Shown: positions 33,939 through 43,929, counted from the first letter of the stretch. The stretch: 55,299 nucleotides of DNA from an uncultured Synechococcus sp. (GCA_937930135.1 CALGVO010000068.1:1-55299), one strand, 5' to 3'. Numbers and translations are program-made. The notes: a model not told the origin generated them from the letters alone.

Positions 33939-34997
33939 TCAGAAGCCCATCACGCGGGCCACGGTGCCCAGATCCGGATCCAGATCGGTATGGAAGGCCG
34001 CATCGTTGTTGTTGATGGCGCAGTCGGGATCCTTCAGACCATTGCCGGTGAGCACGCAGACCACGGTCGCTCCGGCGGGAACCTCCTCCTTGCGCTTGAG
34101 CAATCCGGCCACGGAGGCGGCGCTGGCCGGTTCGCAGAACACGCCCTCCTGGCCGCCCAGCAGTTTGTAGGCCGCCACGATCTCCAGGTCGGTCACATCG
34201 AGGAAGGCGCCGTTGCTGGCGGAGCGGGCCGCGATCGCCTTCTCCCGGTTTACGGGATTGCCGATGCGGATCGCTGTGGCGATGGTATTCGGATCCTCCA
34301 CCGTGGTGTTGCTTACCAAGGGGGCAGAGCCGCTGGCCTGGAAGCCCATCATCCGCGGCAGGGTGCGACTGCGACCGGCCTGGTGATACTCCTGAAAGCC
34401 CATCCAGTAGGCAGTGATGTTGCCGGCGTTGCCCATCGGGATACAGAGCCAGTCCGGCGCATCACCCAAGGCTTCGATCACTTCGAACGCTGCAGTTTTC
34501 TGGCCCTGCAGCCGGTACGGATTGACGGAGTTGACCAAGGTGACCGGATAGCGGTCGGAGGCCTCACGCACGATGTCGAGCGCACGATCGAAATTGCCCC
34601 GGATCGCCAGAACCTCGGCGCCATACACCAGGGCTTGAGCCAATTTCCCCTGGGCCACGTAGCCATCGGGAATCAGCACGAAGGCCCGCATGCCGGCGCG
34701 GCGGGCATAAGCGGCAGCAGCGGCTGAGGTGTTGCCGGTGCTGGCGCAGATCACCGCTTCGCAGCCCGCTTCCTTGGCCTTGCTGATCGCCATGGTCATG
34801 CCCCGGTCCTTGAAGGACCCCGTTGGGTTGAGACCGTCGTACTTCACGAAAACCTTCACCCCACGTCCGATGCGCTCGGCGATCGATGGAACGGGAATCA
34901 GGGGGGTGGCCCCTTCGCGCAAGGTCACCACCGGTGTGGCATCACTGACCGGTAGCCAGCTCCGATAGGCCTCGATCAGGCCGGGCCAGTCCTGCAT
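33939..34997 (-). CDS. thrC: Threonine synthase
   Basis: ThrC converts O-phosphohomoserine to threonine with PLP. LNPTGSFKDRGMTMAISKA holds the PLP-binding Lys, ASTGNTSAAAAAYARRAG the phosphate loop, and IPMGNAGNITAYWMGF the Gly-rich cofactor-phosphate loop. Length is 352 residues from the ATG at 34997, normal for the short bacterial class; an open frame 18 codons longer (MPVSLLQNL...) is less likely. It is transcribed toward the putative origin and ends at a strong terminator. Confidence 0.95.
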   Translation of the reverse strand: MQDWPGLIEAYRSWLPVSDATPVVTLREGATPLIPVPSIAERIGRGVKVFVKYDGLNPTGSFKDRGMTMAISKAKEAGCEAVICASTGNTSAAAAAYARRAGMRAFVLIPDGYVAQGKLAQALVYGAEVLAIRGNFDRALDIVREASDRYPVTLVNSVNPYRLQGQKTAAFEVIEALGDAPDWLCIPMGNAGNITAYWMGFQEYHQAGRSRTLPRMMGFQASGSAPLVSNTTVEDPNTIATAIRIGNPVNREKAIAARSASNGAFLDVTDLEIVAAYKLLGGQEGVFCEPASAASVAGLLKRKEEVPAGATVVCVLTGNGLKDPDCAINNNDAAFHTDLDPDLGTVARVMGF

Positions 34998-35108
34998 CAC
35001 AGGTGTGCTGGTCAGCCGTCTGCGCAGGTTCTGGAGCAGAGACACCGGCAAATCGCATAGGGCCTCAGGAATCTATGTGGCTGGGTTGAGTGGCGTCGGC
35101 GCTTCGCT

Positions 35109-35702
35109 TCAGGAATTGCCGTTCTTCAGCCCATCCAGGGGCGACTCGGAGAAGAATTTCACCAGGCCAGCGATCGACTCAGCTTTCTGCACCACCGCCA
35201 ACAGGGCCGGGATATTCACTTCCATCACATCGGCAGGATAAGCCTCGAGAAAGCGGATGGCATCCAGGCCGCCGCTGCCCATCTGCAAACCGTTGATGAC
35301 ACCGGCCCGTATCGCTGGAACGCTGACGGATGGAGCCGGCACCTTGAGTGGGTAGATGATCGAGGCCACTCGTCGGATGATCACATCACCGATACGGGTC
35401 GACATCAGCCGACTGGTGAGCACCAGGGGAAGATCCAGCTTCTGGTTCAGGAGCTTCGCCACATCGCCCGGGTCCTGACGACCGAGTTTGAGAATGTCAG
35501 CGAGCAGCCCTCGCGCTTTGCCGGTTTCGGCCAGATAGGCCAGATCCGCAACTGAAATCGAGCGTCTGAAGGCGCCGCTCACGAAGGCCACCTCCTTGGC
35601 CGCTTGGGCCGGAGCGATCAGGCTGCTGATGCTCAACCCGAGACCTGTGGCCAGGGCCAGCAGGGCACGGCGCCGCGAGCGCATCGGTGTGGACAAACGC
35701 AT
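35109..35702 (-). CDS. Secreted stand-alone DUF1400-like protein
   Basis: The protein (197 residues) starts with a basic stretch MRLSTPMRSRRRALLAL and a hydrophobic segment ending APAQA, a signal peptide. The mature part matches the layout of DUF1400, normally the N-terminal domain of cyanobacterial alpha/beta hydrolases: VSVADLAYLAETGKARGLL, LLNQKLDLPLVLTSRLMST, IGDVIIRRVASIIYP, then AIRAGVINGLQMGSGGLDAI and LEAYPADVMEVN. No hydrolase domain follows: there is no GxSxG motif and the stop comes after a short tail. Databases may still call it alpha/beta hydrolase. Compare the full-length version at 42.4 kb. An ATG at 35714 is an alternative start. Confidence 0.75.
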   Translation of the reverse strand: MRLSTPMRSRRRALLALATGLGLSISSLIAPAQAAKEVAFVSGAFRRSISVADLAYLAETGKARGLLADILKLGRQDPGDVAKLLNQKLDLPLVLTSRLMSTRIGDVIIRRVASIIYPLKVPAPSVSVPAIRAGVINGLQMGSGGLDAIRFLEAYPADVMEVNIPALLAVVQKAESIAGLVKFFSESPLDGLKNGNS

Positions 35703-35725
35703 GACCTGTTCCAAGCGGCCGGAAT

Positions 35726-37594
35726 CTAGGCAGGAACACCAGCGGCGACGCGCACGAGGCGGACAACTCCTCGTTCGGCCAGCCCCTTGGCCACACTCAG
35801 GCCCATGGTGCGAGCTCCAGGTTCACGCATCAGACGGGGCAGACGGCGCAGCACCAGCTCCGGGCGGAATCCCGGCAATTGCTGCAGCACGGCGACCAGT
35901 TGACGGATCGGTTCGAGATCAAGCATCTCGTCGTCGGCCGTTTGCCAGGACGCCGATGCCATGAGGCCCGGTGGTTGCAGGCGCCGCGGCAGCTGCCGGC
36001 TGATTCGACGCATTGTGAACCAGCCGAGGGCATCGAGGCGGTCGACCACCGCGTCGACCAATTGATTGCGCAGCATGCCCCCGTTGGGAGAGAAGAGGAA
36101 ATCGAGCACCTGGTCGAGCAGGGTGTCGAGGTCCAGCTGGGCCTGACTCGCCGCACTGGCCACCAGATTTTCCAGGCGGGTCCAGCGGAAGGCGTCACCG
36201 TCAAACAACATCTCCTTGAGGCTCTGGCGGAGTTGCGGATCGGGATCCTCCATCAGGCGACGGGCGAAGTAGGGGTAGGCGGCACCGAGGATCTTGAAAT
36301 CGGGATCCACGCTCAGGGCGATCCCCTCCAGGGTCACCAGGGAGCGGATGATCAGGGCGTAATAGGGCGGCACCCGGAAAGGAAAGCGATACATCACGCC
36401 CGACATGTCATCGGTGACGCTCTTGAAGTCCATCCGATTCACGCCCATCTCCAGGGCCTGACTGAAGACGCTCTCGAAGGCGGGAACAATCGGTTCGAGA
36501 TTCACGTCTTCGGCCAGGAAGCCGAGGGTGACGAAATCCTTGGAGAGCTTGCTGAAGTTGCGGTTCACCAGATGCACCACCGCCTGGATCAGGCCCGTGC
36601 GTGACTCCCGGCTCACCTCGCTCATCATCCCGAAATCGAGGTAACAGAGCCTTCCGTCCTCGAGGGCCAGCAGGTTGCCCGGGTGGGGATCGGCGTGGAA
36701 GAAGCCGTGTTCCAGCAGCTGCTGCAGGCTGCAGTTCACACCCACTTCCACCATGTCGTCCGGATCGATGCCCATGGCCCGCACCGCATCCAGGTTGGTG
36801 AGTTTCACACCGTCGATCCATTCCATCGTCAGCACCCGCCGACTGGTGGCATCGCGATAAATCGCCGGGACGGCAATGCGGGGGTTGTTGCGGTGCAGCT
36901 CCCGGAACCGTTCGGCATTGGCGGCTTCGTTGAGATAGTCCATCTCTTCGAACACCCGTTGCCCCAGTTCATCGATCAGGGCCACAAGATCACTGCGGAT
37001 CAGGCCGATGTTGCGGTTCAACCAGGCGGCGATGTTGCGCACGATGTAGAGATCGAGCGTGATCTGTTCCCGCAGCCCCGGCCGCTGCACCTTCACGGCC
37101 ACGGGTTGACCGCCTTTCAGCACGCCTCGGTGCACCTGACCCAGGGAGGCGGCAGAGATCGGCTCTCGCTCCAGCGAGTCGAAGTGCGCGTGCACGGGCG
37201 CCCCCAGATCCTCTTCGATGCAGGCCATCGCCAGGTCGCTGGAGAAGCCGGGCAGCTGGTCCTGCAGTTGCGCCAGTTCCTCGAGCAGCAACGGCGGAAC
37301 GATGTCGGGCCGGGTGGAGAGGGCCTGCCCCGCTTTGATGAATGCTGGCCCGAGGTCCACCAGCAGTTCGGCGCATTCCCGCGCTCGGCGTCGGGCCCGT
37401 TCCGGCGTGTTCAGCAGGCCCAGCATCCAATCGCTGCCGATGCCCAGCAGCAGCAGACTGATTGGCACCAGGGTCTGCCAGAGGCGTCGGATCAACCGCT
37501 GGGGGTGACCGGCATAGATCCGGGTGATCGCCGCCGGGTCATAGGCCATCAGGCCTGCCGCTTCAATGAAATCCCCGAGTTCCTGTTCGATCAC
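35726..37594 (-). CDS. ABC1K/UbiB-family atypical protein kinase
   Basis: The ABC1K (AarF/UbiB/COQ8) kinase-like fold is clear: LGPAFIKAGQALSTRPDIVP, the Ala-rich replacement of the P-loop ISAASLGQVHRGVLKGGQPV, the VAIN-type Lys in VAVKVQRPGL, FFHADPHPGNLLAL and YLDFGMMSEV (catalytic and DFG-like). A hydrophobic segment near residue 40-55 (LVPISLLLLGIG) may anchor it. Members regulate prenyl-lipid (plastoquinone, tocopherol) metabolism in cyanobacteria and plastids. The start is a GTG at 37594, giving 622 residues. It is divergent from recN and 11 bases upstream of the DUF1400-like gene's ATG at 35714. Confidence 0.93.
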   Translation of the reverse strand: MIEQELGDFIEAAGLMAYDPAAITRIYAGHPQRLIRRLWQTLVPISLLLLGIGSDWMLGLLNTPERARRRARECAELLVDLGPAFIKAGQALSTRPDIVPPLLLEELAQLQDQLPGFSSDLAMACIEEDLGAPVHAHFDSLEREPISAASLGQVHRGVLKGGQPVAVKVQRPGLREQITLDLYIVRNIAAWLNRNIGLIRSDLVALIDELGQRVFEEMDYLNEAANAERFRELHRNNPRIAVPAIYRDATSRRVLTMEWIDGVKLTNLDAVRAMGIDPDDMVEVGVNCSLQQLLEHGFFHADPHPGNLLALEDGRLCYLDFGMMSEVSRESRTGLIQAVVHLVNRNFSKLSKDFVTLGFLAEDVNLEPIVPAFESVFSQALEMGVNRMDFKSVTDDMSGVMYRFPFRVPPYYALIIRSLVTLEGIALSVDPDFKILGAAYPYFARRLMEDPDPQLRQSLKEMLFDGDAFRWTRLENLVASAASQAQLDLDTLLDQVLDFLFSPNGGMLRNQLVDAVVDRLDALGWFTMRRISRQLPRRLQPPGLMASASWQTADDEMLDLEPIRQLVAVLQQLPGFRPELVLRRLPRLMREPGARTMGLSVAKGLAERGVVRLVRVAAGVPA

Positions 37595-37659
37595 GGCCGG
37601 CCTTGCCAGTGCACCCCTTCTAAACGAGCTGGGCTGCCGCTACGGTCAACGCGACCACC

Positions 37660-37664
37660 GGGAG
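37660..37664 (+). promoter_or_regulatory. Ribosome binding site fixing the recN GTG start
   Basis: GGGAG sits 5 bases before the GTG at 37670. The open frame runs almost 1 kb further upstream through the antisense of the ABC1K gene, so this site and the conserved RecN N-terminus decide the start. Confidence 0.6.
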
Positions 37665-37669
37665 CTGCC

Positions 37670-39361
37670 GTGCTGACCGGGCTGCGACTGCAGAACATTG
37701 CCCTGATCGACAGTCTGGAGCTTGATTTCCAGCAGGGATTCACCGTGCTCACCGGTGAGACCGGCGCCGGTAAGTCGATCTTGCTGGATGCGTTGGATGC
37801 CGTGCTGGGCGGGCTGCAGGGTACGGCGGCCCAGCGGCTGATTCGCCGCGATGGCGATCGGGCTGGTATCGAGGCGCGGTTCACTGTGCAGGCGGGACTC
37901 CGCGCCTGGTTGGCAGCGCATGATCTCCCCCTCGATGACGACCAGGAACTGATGGTCAGCCGCGACTGGCGTCGTCAGGACGATCGGCTCAGCAGTCGCT
38001 TCCGTGTCAATGGTGTGGTGATCAATCGGCAGCAGGTGCTGTCGTTACGGCCTTTGCTGATTGATCTCACGGTGCAGGGGCAGAGTCAGCAGTTGTCCAG
38101 GCCCGGTCTGCAACGGCGCTGGTTGGATCGTCTTGGCGGGCCGGAGCTGGAGGAGCTGCTGCAGCGGGTGCGTCAGCACTGGCAGCAGTGGCGGTTGTGC
38201 TTTGAGCGTCTCGAGCAGGCCCGTGCCGATCATCAGCGTCTGCAGCACGACTGGGGCGAGCGCCAGGAGCTGCTGGCGGAATTGGAGGCTGCCGCCTTGG
38301 AGGATCCGCTGGAGATTCAGGCGCTCACGGATGAGCAGGATCGGCTGGTGCACGGCGTTCGCCTGCAGGAGGGGGTGGCCGAACTGGTGGGTCGCCTTCA
38401 GGACGGAGCGGATCAGTCCCCTTCGGCCGTGGATCACCTCGTGGCCTGCTGCCATGAACTGCAGCAGATGGTGGTCCTGGACGGCTCGCTGCAGCCCCTG
38501 GCGGAGCGTTGCCTCGACCTTGAGGCCACCGTGCGAGATCTGATCCGGGATCTGGAGACTTACGGCGCTGCCCTGGAGAGCGATCCGGATCGGCTCCATG
38601 CCTTGCAGGATCGCCTGGCCTTGCTGAAACGGTTGGAGCGCCGCCATGGTCAGGATCTCGCCGGCCTCTGCGAGCTCCGTGATGCCCTGCGCGAACAGCT
38701 GGAGCCCGGGGGTGCCGATGGGGCCGTGCAGGCGCTGGAGCTGGAGGAACATCAGGCCCGCGTGCAGCGCGATCAGAGCAACGGCGTGCTGACGGAACGC
38801 CGCCATCGGGTGGCCCGTCAGCTGGAACAGGACCTGCTGGCCCATCTCCGGCCGATGGGTCTCGCCAACGTGCGGTTTCAGGTGGCGGTGGATCCCTCAG
38901 AGCCAGGCGAGTCCGGCGCTGACGCTGTGTCGTTTCTGTTTTCCGCCAATCCCGGCCAGCCCCTCGCTCCTCTGGGTGAGGTGGCATCGGGCGGGGAGAT
39001 GTCACGTTTTCTGCTCGCGCTCAAGACCTGTCTGGCGGCCGTGGATGGCTCCAGCACCCTTCTTTTTGATGAGATCGACACGGGCGTGAGTGGTCGTGTC
39101 AGCGGGGCGATGGCCGATCTGCTCCGCACCCTGTCGCGCCACCGGCAGGTGTTCTGTGTGACCCATCAACCGCTGGTGGCGGCAGCGGCCGACCATCATT
39201 TCCGGGTGAGCAAAGCGGTGGAGAACGGCGAGACCCGCTCGCGAGTGTCCCACCTGCGGGACACCCAGGCGCGTCAGCAGGAACTGGCGGAACTGGCCGG
39301 TGGCGATCTGGGTGAAGCACGCGCCTATGCCGCCAGCCTGCTGGAACAGCGTGCAGCCTGA
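37670..39361 (+). CDS. recN: DNA repair ATPase RecN
   Basis: RecN is an SMC-like protein acting early in double-strand break repair. LTGLRLQNIALIDSLELDF is the family N-terminus, Walker A is GETGAGKSILLDAL (about residues 29-42), and long coiled-coil segments with many Glu/Gln/Arg fill the middle. The ABC signature is ASGGEMSRFLLALK, with Walker B LLFDEIDTGVSG and the D-loop/H-loop FCVTHQPLVAA. Length of 563 residues matches the family. The start is GTG. uvrA follows after 45 bases on the same strand, forming a repair pair. Confidence 0.94.
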   Translation: MLTGLRLQNIALIDSLELDFQQGFTVLTGETGAGKSILLDALDAVLGGLQGTAAQRLIRRDGDRAGIEARFTVQAGLRAWLAAHDLPLDDDQELMVSRDWRRQDDRLSSRFRVNGVVINRQQVLSLRPLLIDLTVQGQSQQLSRPGLQRRWLDRLGGPELEELLQRVRQHWQQWRLCFERLEQARADHQRLQHDWGERQELLAELEAAALEDPLEIQALTDEQDRLVHGVRLQEGVAELVGRLQDGADQSPSAVDHLVACCHELQQMVVLDGSLQPLAERCLDLEATVRDLIRDLETYGAALESDPDRLHALQDRLALLKRLERRHGQDLAGLCELRDALREQLEPGGADGAVQALELEEHQARVQRDQSNGVLTERRHRVARQLEQDLLAHLRPMGLANVRFQVAVDPSEPGESGADAVSFLFSANPGQPLAPLGEVASGGEMSRFLLALKTCLAAVDGSSTLLFDEIDTGVSGRVSGAMADLLRTLSRHRQVFCVTHQPLVAAAADHHFRVSKAVENGETRSRVSHLRDTQARQQELAELAGGDLGEARAYAASLLEQRAA

Positions 39362-39406
39362 GCTGGATCAATCTCCGTAGACTCTGGTGCTGCCGAACGC
39401 TGCCGC

Positions 39407-42385
39407 ATGGGGCGCCCCGCTCCCAAGCCGAAGGATCTGTCGCATGCGGCGGGCCCGATCAACCTCAGCGGTGGTTCGCTCGAGGATGTGATCCGCGTGC
39501 GTGGAGCGCGTCAGCACAACCTCAAGAACGTCGACGTCACCATTCCCCGCAACAAGCTGGTGGTGTTCACCGGTGTGAGTGGCAGCGGCAAGAGTTCCCT
39601 GGCGTTTGACACGATCTTTGCTGAGGGTCAGCGCCGTTATGTGGAGAGCCTGTCGGCCTACGCCCGTCAGTTTCTCGGTCAGGTCGACAAGCCGGATGTG
39701 GATGCGATCGAGGGGCTCTCACCGGCGATCTCGATCGATCAGAAATCCACCAGCCACAACCCTCGCTCCACCGTCGGCACGGTCACCGAGATCCAGGACT
39801 ATCTGCGGCTGTTGTTCGGCCGCGCCGGTGAACCCCATTGCCCCCAATGTGATCGCCCGATCCGACCCCAAACCATCGATGAGATGGTGGATCAGATCCT
39901 CACCCTGCCGGAGGGCACCCGTTATCAGTTGCTCGCACCCGTGGTGCGCGGCAAAAAAGGCACCCACACCAAATTGATCAGTGGCCTGGCGGCCGAGGGG
40001 TTTGCCCGGGTGCGCATCAATGGTGAGGTGCGTGAGCTCGCCGACAACATCGAGCTCGATAAAAACCATTCCCACAGTATTGATGTGGTGGTGGATCGCC
40101 TGGTCGCCCGTGACGGTATTCAGGAACGTCTCACCGATTCCCTGCGCACCGCTCTCAAGCGAGGTGATGGCCTCGCCGTGGTGGAGGTGGTGCCGAAAAA
40201 GGATGAGGCGTTGCCGGAGGGGGTCGAGCGGGAACGGTTGTATTCCGAGAATTTCGCCTGCCCCGAACATGGCGCTGTGTTCGAGGAACTCTCACCACGC
40301 CTCTTTTCTTTCAACAGCCCCTACGGAGCTTGTGAGGACTGCCATGGCATCGGCCATCTGCGCAAGTTCACGTCCGAACGGGTGGTGCCCGACCCCTCGC
40401 TTCCGGTGTATGCCGCCGTTGCCCCCTGGGCGGAGAAGGACAACAGTTACTACTTTTCCCTGCTCTATTCGGTGGGTGAGGCCTTCGGCTTTGAGATCAA
40501 AACCCCCTGGAACCAGCTCACTGATGACCAGCGGGATGTGTTGCTCAACGGCAGCCGCGAGCCGATTCTGATCCAGGCCGACAGTCGCTATCGCAAGAGC
40601 GCGGGTTATCAGCGGCCTTTTGAAGGAATCCTGCCGATTCTTGAGCGTCAACTGCGCGATGTCAGTGGTGAATCGCAGCGCCAGAAGCTGGAGAAGTTTC
40701 TTGAGCTGGTGCCCTGCGCCACCTGTGCCGGGCAGCGGCTCCGCCCGGAAGCGCTGGCGGTGCGCGTGGGTCCGTTCCGGATCACGGAACTGACCGCCGT
40801 GAGTGTGGGACAGACCCTGGAGCGGATCGAGCATCTGATGGGGGTGGGTGCTGCAGAGGGGGCGGAGCCGCTGCTGACGTCGCGCCAGATTCAGATCGGT
40901 GATCTGGTGCTGCGGGAGATCCGCATGCGTCTGAGGTTCCTCCTTGATGTGGGGCTCGACTACCTGAGTCTGGATCGACCGGCGATGACCCTGTCCGGCG
41001 GTGAAGCGCAGCGCATTCGTTTGGCCACCCAGATCGGTGCCGGTCTTACCGGTGTGCTGTATGTGCTCGATGAACCGAGCATCGGCTTACACCAGCGCGA
41101 CAACGACCGTCTGCTCGCCACGCTGGAGCGGCTGCGGGATCTGGGCAACACCCTGGTGGTGGTGGAACACGATGAAGACACCATCCGCGCCGCCGACCAT
41201 CTGGTGGACATCGGCCCCGGTGCCGGCGTGCATGGTGGCCACATCGTGGCGGAGGGGTCGCTCGACGATCTGCTGACCGCGGAGCAATCCCTCACGGGCG
41301 CCTATCTCAGTGGTCGTCGTTCCATTCCGACGCCGCCGGAGCGTCGCAATGCCGGCAGTCGCAGTCTCAAACTGGTCGACTGCGCCCGCAACAATCTGAA
41401 GAATCTGAGCGTGGAGTTTCCGCTGGGGCGGCTGGTGTCGGTCACCGGCGTCAGCGGCAGCGGCAAGAGCACCCTGGTGAACGAGTTGCTCCATCCCGCC
41501 CTGGAACATGGCCTCGGCCACAAGGTGCCGTTCCCGGCCGGTCTCGCCGAGCTGCGTGGCCTGAAGTCGATCGACAAGGTGATCGTGATCGACCAGTCAC
41601 CAATCGGTCGGACGCCCCGATCCAACCCCGCCACCTACACCGGCGCGTTTGATCCGATCCGTCAGGTGTTTGCCGCAACCGTGGAGGCCAAGGCGCGGGG
41701 CTACCAGGTGGGTCAGTTCAGCTTCAACGTCAAGGGCGGCCGTTGTGAGGCCTGTCGCGGTCAGGGCGTGAACGTGATCGAGATGAATTTCCTGCCCGAT
41801 GTGTATGTGCAGTGTGATGTCTGCAAGGGCGCTCGCTTCAACCGGGAGACCCTTCAGGTCACCTACAAGGGCCATACGATCGCCGATGTGCTCGAGATGA
41901 CGGTTGAGCAGGCGGCTGATGTGTTTTCAGCGATTCCCCAGGCGGCGGATCGGCTGCGCACGCTGGTGGATGTGGGTCTGGGCTACGTGAAGCTGGGGCA
42001 GCCGGCACCCACCCTCTCCGGTGGGGAAGCGCAGCGGGTGAAGCTGGCTACGGAGTTGTCACGCCGGGCCACCGGCAAGACCTTGTATCTGATCGATGAG
42101 CCCACGACCGGTCTGAGCTTCTACGACGTGCACAAGCTGATGGATGTGATGCAGCGACTGGTGGACAAGGGCAATTCGATCATCTGCATCGAGCACAACC
42201 TCGATGTGATCCGCTGCTCTGACTGGATCATCGACCTGGGTCCAGAAGGGGGCGACAAGGGCGGGCAGATCGTCGCCTGCGGGACCCCTGAGGAAGTGGC
42301 CCAACACCCCAGCAGTCACACCGGTCGTTATCTACAAAAGGTGCTCGAGCTACATCCCGCTCAAGAGATGGCCACTGCCGCATGA
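39407..42385 (+). CDS. uvrA: Excinuclease ABC subunit A
   Basis: UvrA is the damage-recognising ATPase of nucleotide excision repair. Two ABC cassettes are visible: GVSGSGKSSLAFDTI with LSGGEAQRIRLATQIGAG and DEPSIGLHQRDNDRL, then GVSGSGKSTLVNELL with LSGGEAQRVKLATELSRR and DEPTTGLSFYDVHKL. Zinc modules are CPQC, CEDCHGIG, and CEACRGQG with CDVCKGAR. The UvrB-interacting region follows the first cassette. At 992 residues it is slightly longer than E. coli UvrA (940). The stop overlaps the next start as ATGA. Confidence 0.97.
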   Translation: MGRPAPKPKDLSHAAGPINLSGGSLEDVIRVRGARQHNLKNVDVTIPRNKLVVFTGVSGSGKSSLAFDTIFAEGQRRYVESLSAYARQFLGQVDKPDVDAIEGLSPAISIDQKSTSHNPRSTVGTVTEIQDYLRLLFGRAGEPHCPQCDRPIRPQTIDEMVDQILTLPEGTRYQLLAPVVRGKKGTHTKLISGLAAEGFARVRINGEVRELADNIELDKNHSHSIDVVVDRLVARDGIQERLTDSLRTALKRGDGLAVVEVVPKKDEALPEGVERERLYSENFACPEHGAVFEELSPRLFSFNSPYGACEDCHGIGHLRKFTSERVVPDPSLPVYAAVAPWAEKDNSYYFSLLYSVGEAFGFEIKTPWNQLTDDQRDVLLNGSREPILIQADSRYRKSAGYQRPFEGILPILERQLRDVSGESQRQKLEKFLELVPCATCAGQRLRPEALAVRVGPFRITELTAVSVGQTLERIEHLMGVGAAEGAEPLLTSRQIQIGDLVLREIRMRLRFLLDVGLDYLSLDRPAMTLSGGEAQRIRLATQIGAGLTGVLYVLDEPSIGLHQRDNDRLLATLERLRDLGNTLVVVEHDEDTIRAADHLVDIGPGAGVHGGHIVAEGSLDDLLTAEQSLTGAYLSGRRSIPTPPERRNAGSRSLKLVDCARNNLKNLSVEFPLGRLVSVTGVSGSGKSTLVNELLHPALEHGLGHKVPFPAGLAELRGLKSIDKVIVIDQSPIGRTPRSNPATYTGAFDPIRQVFAATVEAKARGYQVGQFSFNVKGGRCEACRGQGVNVIEMNFLPDVYVQCDVCKGARFNRETLQVTYKGHTIADVLEMTVEQAADVFSAIPQAADRLRTLVDVGLGYVKLGQPAPTLSGGEAQRVKLATELSRRATGKTLYLIDEPTTGLSFYDVHKLMDVMQRLVDKGNSIICIEHNLDVIRCSDWIIDLGPEGGDKGGQIVACGTPEEVAQHPSSHTGRYLQKVLELHPAQEMATAA

Positions 42386-43929
42386 AACAGGGCCGTATGA
42401 AACAGAGCTTGATTCAACAGCCCCTGCTTTCAATGGCTGCTTGGGTGGCCTGCTGTTTCGCCGGCATGGGCTTGGACCCTCGCCCTGCTGAGGCAGTGAA
42501 TCGCCTCCAACTACGCCTGCCGGTGATGGAGATGACGATCACCCTGGACATCGCTCAGGCGCGAACGGCTGCGGAACTGATCCAGGCGAATCCCGATCTG
42601 CAGGAGCTCGATCGCGCCGGCGAGGGTGCGGTGCTGCGCCTGCTCAATCAGCTGCTCATGGCGCCACTGCCGGAACAGACCGGAGGCGTTGCTGAGCAAA
42701 TGGTCGGCCATCCTCTGCTCGAGCAAGCCTTAGTGGCTGCTTCGGAGTTGGTGGAGGTGGAGGGATTGCCCACCGACACGAGTGGTCGCATGGTCAGCGA
42801 TGCGCTGGCGGCGACTTACCGGGACGGCCAACCCACCTTGCTCGGGTTGTTGCAGAACATTCCTGGCGAGAGCATCACACTCAATCTTCAGGCTCTCGCG
42901 TTCTACGCCCAGAGGCTGCAGAACAACTGGGATGATGCGCGCCAGCTGGTGCAGCAGGGAACCCCGGCAGTGCCGGCACCGCCCTCGCTGCTGGCATCGG
43001 CTGCAACCGGTTGGACCCGTGAGCAGCTCAGTCTCTCAATGGCCCACCGCCCTCAACCGATCAGCCTCACAGTGGTGAAGCCCGCGGGAGCGGTCAATGG
43101 TCGTCTGGTGGTGATTTCTCATGGCCTCTGGGACGAACCTGCCAGCTTTGAGGGTTGGGCCCGATTGCTTGCTTCCCAGGGTTATACGGTGCTGCTGCCA
43201 CGCCATCCAGGCAGCGATTCTAAACAGCAGAAAGCGATGCTCCTCGGGGATCAGCCCCCACCGGGTCCAGAGGAGTTACGACTGCGACCGCTTGACGTTC
43301 GGGCCCTGCTTGATGGCATCGAAGCAGGATCCCTTCTCCCTGGCACGGCACTCAACACCCGTGCTGTGGCCGTGGTCGGTCATTCCTGGGGGGCCGTGTC
43401 CGCCCTGCAGCTTGGGGGCATGGGCACCACCAGTCGCAAGCTGAAGGACCGTTGTCAGGATCCTCGCGATCCGGAACGCAACCTCAGTTGGATCCTTCAG
43501 TGCAGCTGGCTGACGGAGGTGGAGCACGGGTCACTTGCCGATCCCCGCGTGACGACTGTGGTGGCCGTGAGTCCCCCGCTGATGCTGTTGTTTGACGAAA
43601 CTAGTGTGCCCTCCGCTCAGGCCAAGGCCCTGTTTGTGAGTGGCACCAGTGACTGGGTGGTGCCCCCGGATCCCGAGGCGGTCACCCCCCTGCGCCGTGG
43701 CCAGCCGATGGCTCGAGGCCATCGGCTTGTGCTTGTTTCAGGTGGTGATCATTTCAATCTTTGGGCCCCTGCCGATGCGGCCTCTCCCGCCGTGCTCGGA
43801 CCCTTGATTCTGGCCTGGGTCAATCAACAGTTAGCTGTTCCTGCCGCCATCACCTTTGAGGGCGGTGGTTGGGGCAACGCAGATCATGACCTGGTGGATG
43901 TGACCCCAATGTTGTCGTCATCCCGTTAA
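42382..43929 (+). CDS. DUF1400 plus alpha/beta hydrolase, exported
   Basis: A signal-like N-terminus (LSMAAWVACCFAGMGLDPRPAEA) precedes a DUF1400 domain (AVNRLQLRLPVMEMTITLDI to about residue 190, including LRLLNQLLMAPL). The alpha/beta hydrolase domain follows with VISHGLWDEPASF, nucleophile elbow VVGHSWGAVSAL (Ser about 335), an Asp in SGTSDWVVPPDPE and a His in SGGDHFNLW, a full Ser-Asp-His triad. It resembles dienelactone-hydrolase-like cyanobacterial proteins; the substrate is unknown. The ATG at 42382 overlaps the uvrA stop, so it is likely translationally coupled; a second ATG at 42397 is an alternative. Confidence 0.85.
   Translation: MKQGRMKQSLIQQPLLSMAAWVACCFAGMGLDPRPAEAVNRLQLRLPVMEMTITLDIAQARTAAELIQANPDLQELDRAGEGAVLRLLNQLLMAPLPEQTGGVAEQMVGHPLLEQALVAASELVEVEGLPTDTSGRMVSDALAATYRDGQPTLLGLLQNIPGESITLNLQALAFYAQRLQNNWDDARQLVQQGTPAVPAPPSLLASAATGWTREQLSLSMAHRPQPISLTVVKPAGAVNGRLVVISHGLWDEPASFEGWARLLASQGYTVLLPRHPGSDSKQQKAMLLGDQPPPGPEELRLRPLDVRALLDGIEAGSLLPGTALNTRAVAVVGHSWGAVSALQLGGMGTTSRKLKDRCQDPRDPERNLSWILQCSWLTEVEHGSLADPRVTTVVAVSPPLMLLFDETSVPSAQAKALFVSGTSDWVVPPDPEAVTPLRRGQPMARGHRLVLVSGGDHFNLWAPADAASPAVLGPLILAWVNQQLAVPAAITFEGGGWGNADHDLVDVTPMLSSSR

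Noticed and set aside
36683..37669. Upstream extension of the recN frame
   Set aside because: It is the antisense of the ABC1K gene; RecN similarity begins at the GTG at 37670 with a ribosome binding site.
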